From: Ichthyophonus hoferi | Taxonomy: Eukaryota > Opisthokonta > Ichthyosporea > Ichthyophonida > Ichthyophonidae | NCBI GenBank assembly: GCA_002751075.1 | Contig: NAOQ01000400.1 | Span: forward strand, 24,993-50,972 | Reading direction: 5' to 3' | Length of the DNA stretch: 25,980 nucleotides | Shown here: positions 19,823 through 25,980 of the stretch, piece after piece | Layout of the letters: every line of letters starts with the position of its first letter | How positions within the stretch are numbered: the first letter of the stretch is position 1 | Program-made: the position numbers and the translations under genes | Notes under the pieces: generated by a model | What the model was told of the DNA's origin: nothing | The model's input: only the letters and a program-made list of their open reading frames with translations | Databases searched by the model: none

Positions 19823-20414
19823 CCTTTGTCATAAATATAACCTATTAGATCATGTACGGGATCAGGACCTACTATTAGAATATTTACTTCAATTTATTAA
19901 GTATCTCTCCTTCCTTCACTTATTCTTTAACTTTATTTTTATTTTTATTATATATGTTTTTTTTTTAGCTCACTTTTAAAGGGAGTTATCTTAGTTGATA
20001 TTTTACATTGCCCGATATTTTTTGTATTATGTTATTTTACGCTGTGGATTGTTTTGCTGGGCATTCCATACATTCAAACATCTGAGTGGTCAAATATGAT
20101 GGCTAATCTTCTCAGGATTAAAGTTAGCCAATGAATTATAGGTGATTATACTGAGGTATGCACTCATTTTCCAGGCTATGTACACAAACCTTTCGAATAT
20201 CATTTATTATAGCGCAATACATATCTGTGTATTCGAAGTTAACCATTTCCCCGCCTTTATCATAATCCATGTGGTATTAATAACGAGAACCTTAACACTA
20301 AAAAAAAACATATATGCAATCCAAGCTCGTCTCTTTTCATTTCTCAAGCACCATTTGTTGTAAAAAATCGTATATTTAGGGGCCTTTAACAAGGATACCG
20401 GAAGATAGGGCAGC

Positions 20415-23400
20415 ATGGACAAATGGGTATTTTTTGAAGGAAATGAAAAAAAGAAAGATGAAGAAAATGACCTTGATTTTGATGACTCAATAATCAGCAT
20501 AGAGCAAGAAAGGACTAATACTGATGTCATTGCTATTACACTTTCTTGGAGTAACGTGGATTTTTTTGTTACCCAAAAGGTGAAAAAATGTTTATACTAT
20601 ATACACAAACGAATCTATTTTTTCTTAGATCTCTTGCTTTAACAGCAATATTTATGGGCAAACAGAGAGCTCCATTTATTGTCTTTATTTTATTTTATTT
20701 ATAAAAAACAAGCGTGCAAAAAATGACGTGCCGGATCATGTTATATTACTGTGTAACGAAAAGGGATCTGGTTTGTCTTTCTAAGCGTAGTTGTTAGATT
20801 TGCCAAAAACACATATCTACAAAGATGATTATATATACGTGTATACTGGAAAAATAAAAAAATACTTAATCAATAATTGTAACTACTTAAACATATATAC
20901 GTACACAACTACAGCGACTAAGTTTAAAGTGAAAAAAATTGAACATGATATGGCATCATATAGGGAAATTTCAATAATAAACACCACCTCACTGTTTTAA
21001 TTTTAACTTTTAATTGAGCCAAAAGTAATGGCCTACTTATTTTTTACAGTCGATTATATATTTTGTCTTGAAACTGCCCTCTACATTTAGTTAATCTAAT
21101 TAATTTCAGCTTCTGCTTATTAACTATACCCATATATCGTGTTAAAAACCGCCAATTTTCATCACAAGTTTTCTGTTACAATACATTTGTAATTAACAAG
21201 GAAGTTCTTTCTAAAACAACATTTGCCTCTACTATGTTGGTGACACAGGTTGGAAGATCTAAAGTGACAAAACAAATACTCAAAGGCATCAACGGAGCTG
21301 TAAAGCCAGGAGAGATGATTGTATGTGCCCTCTCTATCTTTCAAATCATTCTACATCAAGGAAGAGAGCACCATATAAATAATATTTATAAAAATAAAAA
21401 GTTGTATACATATGCACAGTAAAAATCAATGTATCTTTTTAGAATAAAATTATTTATTTTCTTCTCTCTTGAATGTTTCTCTATTAGTGAATTATTCCAC
21501 GAGTCTGCGAGCTTGCTTCCAAATTCTTTGCATTTTTTTAAATTATTAGCATTTACAGGCACTTATGGGTACTAGCGGTGCGGGAAAAACAACATTTCTC
21601 AATCTCCTCTCTGGACGGAACCTTGGAGCGGGACGCATGGAGGGTTCTATTCGGGTTAACGGTTACAAAAGAGACAAATATTTTAGGTAAGTACATTCTA
21701 AAACACAGTTTGAAACTTTCATGTAAAATCAGAATATTAAGCAAAATCCTCATATTTTTTTCAATACAGTAGAATGTTCGCAAAAATGAATTTCTAATTG
21801 CTCCTTCCCCATATATATGTAAATATATATTTAGCTAATTGTTTACAATATTGTGATGTCTATAATATTGTCACGAAAGATGTTTTTAGCCTGTCCTCTT
21901 ATTTTTAAATCTATTCCCGTGTAATTTTTTATTATTTTTTATATATATAGCAAGCATAAGTTTTTAATCAAGTATTCCCGCTCCCCGTTTTCCAGCCAAT
22001 CTTTCTTTTTTTATTATTATTTTAAACATATAAACTTACTCCACCATTAATGTACATTTATAAATGATACATGGTATTACCTTTATAGGTAACCCAAAAA
22101 TGCGTACTACTAAAAACACAAAATCACATGACGATAACTCCATGCATATTATGAATTATACTATGCATTTATTAATTATTGTAATTGATTTTACCTAGGT
22201 ATATTTTGATATAATTACAAAAAAGAAGCAGTGGGTGTATTTTTTGTCAAGGTAATAAAGTATTTAAATTCCGAGTTTCTTCGCTTTCATTTTAATTTAA
22301 GTGCTGTATCTATTCGTTCTTGTTTATTTATTCTTCTTTACGCATACCCGTACACATGAATAAGTAAATGCATAATTGCACCAACACTTCTGTATCGGCA
22401 AAATTTACACAGTTGTAAACACATTGTTACATTTATGTACATACTCAAAACCTTGCAGAATAGCTCATTCTGCTCCAAAAAACCTATTCATATTCTGACA
22501 CTTTTGTTAATTGTTATCCGCACAGGCGCATAGTTGGTTACGTAGAGCAAGATGACATGCTATTACCCTTGCTGACAGTTCACGAAACTTTTGTCTTTCA
22601 GGCCAGACTACGCTTACCAAAAATGAGCGATAAGGAGAAGTGCTCCAGGTTTGTTTAGATTTGTTTGCAATTGTTTTTATATAAATGGTTTGTCTTGATG
22701 AATGACCATTAATGTCCAAAGATAGTTGCTGAATCTTAACTGTAAATCTTCAAGGACGGGGTAATGGTAAGCCGTAAATGCTTTTATTGAGGCGGTTAAA
22801 AACTTATCCATATATTAAAAAAATGTCTGTGCTGACTCGTGGATTTTCATATATGCGGATAAAACATATGTAATGGGTGAGTATCATCCTTTTGGGCGAG
22901 CTCTACCAAATGAATATAAAAATATATCGAAGACTATAAGAAATTACAAGCAATTACATCAGAATATTGGTGACTCCTAAAGCTTCATATCCTCTCAACC
23001 AGTTGCCCATTAACTCCCATTTGTGATCCAACACCGATTTTTTTATATTAACTTGTGTAAATATAGTATTGATTGATCCACATCTCATTTTCCAAATTCA
23101 TGTTTCACTTTATTATTGTTACATGGCATGGTTTTTATCTTCCCATCACATATCATACACATAATTAGCTATAAGTGGGGCTATGTATGAATAACTCAGG
23201 GGACACTTAAAGCTATTTATTCCATTTAAACAGGGCCGAATCCATAATGATTGAGCTGGGACTTACACACACACAAAATACAAGAATAGGCAATCATATA
23301 TTGAAGGGAATTAGTGGTGGGGAGAGAAAACGTGTAGCAATTGGCTGTGAGCTAATTACAAACCCCAGGATTCTCTTTTTGGACGAGCCGGTAAGCATCC

Positions 23401-25980
23401 TTATCTGTATATATTGAACACAATACTTAACCATTTACTTAACGTAAACAAAAGACTAAGCATGCACAAAAATTAATAATACATGTATCCTAACTAATAC
23501 AATAAGATGCATACATAGACATCTGATCTCCTACATGCAGCCATACGCATACATAGGCATAAATGTGCATGTAAATCTACAGTACCTTATCTCATTGTCT
23601 TATTCTTCTCCCTTTCAAATAAATTTGTTTTGTCTTTCAACTTAATTCTCATCACCCAGTTTTGTTAATGATATATTATTGTTCCTGATTCTATAAATTA
23701 TACAATTTTCTTTTTACTAATCAAAACACACCAGCACGCTTCTCCTATTGTCTTTTTTTTCTTTTTCTTATCTCTTTTTTCTATCTTCACAATGCTGTGG
23801 ATTTGATGATTTTTCCATCTTGATATTGACTGTTCAGAACAATTTTATTAGGATCTATATATACTTCTTTATTTTTTGATTTCTGCAATGTGGTGTACCT
23901 ATTCCCCTTGTTTCTTAATCTTTTAGGTACTTCAAATAGTTTCAACTTCCATTTCATTTGCTAACTTTCTCGTTCATACTTGTCATTTAGTAATTATGAT
24001 CATTCTTCCTTCAATGCCTTTTGCTTATTTATTCTTACCCCATTAAAAGACCTCAGGCCTGGATTCCTTCACCTCTTATCACGTCATGAAATTTGTCAGA
24101 AATCTAGCAGATAACGGTCGGGCCGTTATTACTACCATCCACCAACCTCGCACTACAGTGTTTGATCTCTTTGATAAGTTGCTGTTACTTTCCAAAGGAG
24201 AGACGGTATATTACGGTCCTGGAAAAGAGGCCATCGATTGGTTTACGCAGGCAAGCTTTCCTTGTCCTAACAATACAAACCCGGCCGATCATTTTTTAGA
24301 CATTACTACAGTTGATACCAGATCGGCGGGGATGGAAGAAGCAACAAAGCAGCGCAACTTGATGCTTATACAGGTGCGTATATACATGCAAGCATGTAAA
24401 TTAATTACGGCTCCAATGGTTAGTAAGTTGACAAAGTAAATTGGGGACGATGTGGGTGGGGGGTTGTGACGTTTATGATACTAATGCTATTTTGATGCTA
24501 TAGCGGTGGCGATGATAAAGGTTTTACTAATATATCGTTAATTTATGAATGTTTCTAAGTGTAGTTTTGTGCATATGAGAAGAGAGTTAAAACTGAAGTC
24601 TGCACATTAGTTTCGATTTAGGGACACAGCCTCAACTTATAGACTTATCATCTTCATCATGTACAGAACTCTAGTAGGATACTCTTACATATCATCTATA
24701 CGCTCAACCTATCATTTTATTCCTACAAACTATTTTAGTTGGGAAATCAGTACCATAGAGGTATTATGATAACCCCTCACATGAAGACTCCTTAACCATA
24801 CGCAAGTACAGGCTTGCACAGGTTATCCAATATACACACGAATACTAATCATATTTGCATCTAAAATATGACTGGCTCCAAGCCATTAACTGTTCAATAA
24901 TCATTTGAAGCATTAATATCAGTTTCATAAGCCTGTCATATAACGGTTGCAAGGAAGTGTACTAGTTGTCCATTCCTCTCTCTATTTCGCATACATGCAG
25001 GTCATCGTATTTATCTTTATATATAAACTCGCGAGTTTGCCCATTGGACCAATTCATTCTTGTGTTTTTTTATTTCTTGTTCTTTATAGTAGTCTCTCTT
25101 CTTGTCTTACAAACTTTTACCCATAGGAATGGAGGCAAAGTCATTATAACGATACGGCCGTGAAAGAAGGAGATGCCCCAAAGCTCTCACCTCGATTTCG
25201 ACCAGGAGGAGATCTTACCCGTTTGCCTGCCATCTACCAATTTGGTGTTCTATGGAAGAGAGCAATCAAAAATTTTATCCGCGATCGGCAAGCCGTAGTG
25301 GCAGAGGCGGGTCAAATAATTTCCCTCTCATTTCTAATAGGAGCAGTGTTTTTCAATATGAGCGATGATCAGAATTCCATTCAGAATCGTGCAGGAACTC
25401 TTTTTTTTATTGTTTTGATCTTGGCCTTTGGACCTTCTTTAGCTGCCATCAATTTGTTTCATGCTGAGAAGGTTTGTTGTTCTTCATTGTTTTTGCTGCC
25501 CCTGGAGTGTTTCAAGTACCCCAATATATATTTTTTAGATTATTTAAACTGCCTATACACTTGTGTGCGTGCTTGGATATATTTTAGATATTTAGATATA
25601 TAAATACCTATATAGATAAGGACAATATGAGTGGTCGGAGAAGAACATAAGGTTTTAGATGCAATTGAAAATGAAGGGATAATGAAGAGGGCAGGTGCAG
25701 TATAGAACACCATTTTATTATTGTGGGCCAAGGAAACAATTAGAGTGAAAAAGAGTAGAGCGAGGTAACTTAGATAATTTAGGGTTTTGTGTGCCTTACG
25801 GCTACACAGAATGAAAAAAACGACGACTGCCCTCAGATAGACCCCCGACCTTCTCCTTCTATCCAATTTATTTTGTTCTATAATTATTTAATAGAATCAA
25901 GTATTTTATTGACACAGGAGTAAGAGAATATAAGCGTGAAAACATTGATATACTTTTTTTTTTTTTTTTTTTTTTTTTTT
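20415..25980 (+). CDS. ABCG-family half-transporter, 3' partial (first 438 residues, seven exons)
   Basis: Exons: 20415-20579, 21249-21320, 21559-21686, 22526-22648, 23234-23390, 24050-24373 and 25127-25471, all joining in phase. After an acidic N terminus (residues 1-40) comes a full ABC domain: [10 protein letters not shown], Walker A GTSGAGKT (83-90), Q-loop Gln130 (YVEQDD), signature ISGGE (189-193), Walker B ILFLDEP (209-215), D-loop SGLD and H-loop His246 (TTIHQPR). The NPADHFLD motif follows, and exon 7 holds the elbow ([12 protein letters not shown]) and first two membrane helices (about 384-400 and 413-434). ATP-binding domain before membrane domain is the ABCG half-transporter order; such proteins dimerise and export lipids, sterols or drugs across membranes. 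The catalytic motifs are intact. Introns are 238-839 bases, longer than every exon but one. The remaining four helices lie beyond the window; 25472-25980 is intron. The start is the first ATG in frame. Confidence 0.95.
25954..25980. repeat. Run of at least 27 T at the window edge
   Basis: The window ends in an uninterrupted T tract inside the last visible ABCG intron. It may be a long polypyrimidine tract before the next acceptor, a poly(A) relic of a retroposed sequence in antisense, or a sequence-assembly limit. The edge prevents a decision. Confidence 0.7.

Larger units (their letters stand above)
17025..20414. other. 3.4 kb gap before the ABCG gene, with a few coding-like patches
   Basis: Most of this is AT-rich with stops in all frames. 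A candidate small spliced gene (17307-18259) is listed separately. Another open patch at about 18549-18646 (+ strand, containing HFPGTAHGERYFD) looks protein-like, but it is only about 33 codons and unassigned. Two palindromes (19788-19822) lie in the presumed upstream region of the ABCG gene. I found no tRNA or other RNA gene; an A-box-like match at 17900 has no B box. Confidence 0.45.

Noticed and set aside
20791-21000. Lys/Tyr-rich + strand open frame between ABCG exons 1 and 2
   Set aside because: It is intronic. Exon 1 joins exon 2 in phase and continues the conserved ABC domain without it.
24966-25163. Hydrophobic open frame just before ABCG exon 7
   Set aside because: It lies in the polypyrimidine-rich end of intron 6, which explains the Phe/Leu/Ser content.
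25540-25866. Antisense open stretch of 108 codons inside the last visible ABCG intron
   Set aside because: No domain or promoter, and composition is typical of the complement of AT-rich intron. It is long but unsupported.

Overview
The window looks like AT-rich nuclear DNA of a eukaryote with long introns. It holds three intron-rich genes and one intronless gene, all on the + strand, separated by AT-rich gaps of about 1.5 to 4 kb. Splice sites are ordinary GT-AG (donors such as gtaagt and gtatgt), branch points resemble TACTAAC, and introns run from about 240 to 840 bases, often longer than the exons. An early-diverging fungus or a related unicellular opisthokont or amoebozoan fits best: there is a fungal/amoebozoan-style C-x2-C-x17-C-x2-C GATA finger, an ABCG half-transporter with the ATP-binding domain first, and a p62/NBR1-like PB1+UBA protein. 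I cannot name the species.

Layout: (1) positions 2-238 may be the 3' end of an unidentified gene, followed by about 4 kb with no gene I can support but a few coding-like patches and one inverted repeat. (2) 4350-6398 is a five-exon gene for a 139-residue SRPBCC (START/Bet v1-like) lipid- or ligand-binding protein; its first intron appears to be GC-AG, and a six-codon upstream ORF ends on its start codon. (3) 7960-8703 is a single-exon GATA-type transcription factor with CCAAT and TATA boxes and upstream ORFs, one overlapping the main start. (4) 11635-16877 is an eight-exon gene for a protein of about 680 residues with an N-terminal PB1 domain, a long disordered middle carrying a LIR-like motif, a clathrin-box-like motif and a Gln-Pro-Met repeat, and a C-terminal UBA domain. 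This is the organisation of a selective-autophagy receptor, but without the ZZ and Four-Tryptophan domains of p62 and NBR1. (5) 17307-18259 may hold a small, unrecognised spliced membrane-protein gene (low confidence). (6) 20415 to the right edge is the 5' two thirds of an ABCG half-transporter: seven exons giving a complete nucleotide-binding domain and the first two membrane helices. The rest lies beyond the window, which ends in a run of T.

The genes do not form an operon or an obvious pathway; they are independent eukaryotic transcription units. The most unusual item is the PB1-LIR-UBA protein. The GATA gene, with its uORF-laden leader, is the next best candidate for a regulatory story. 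I found no rRNA, tRNA, CRISPR array or intact mobile element.
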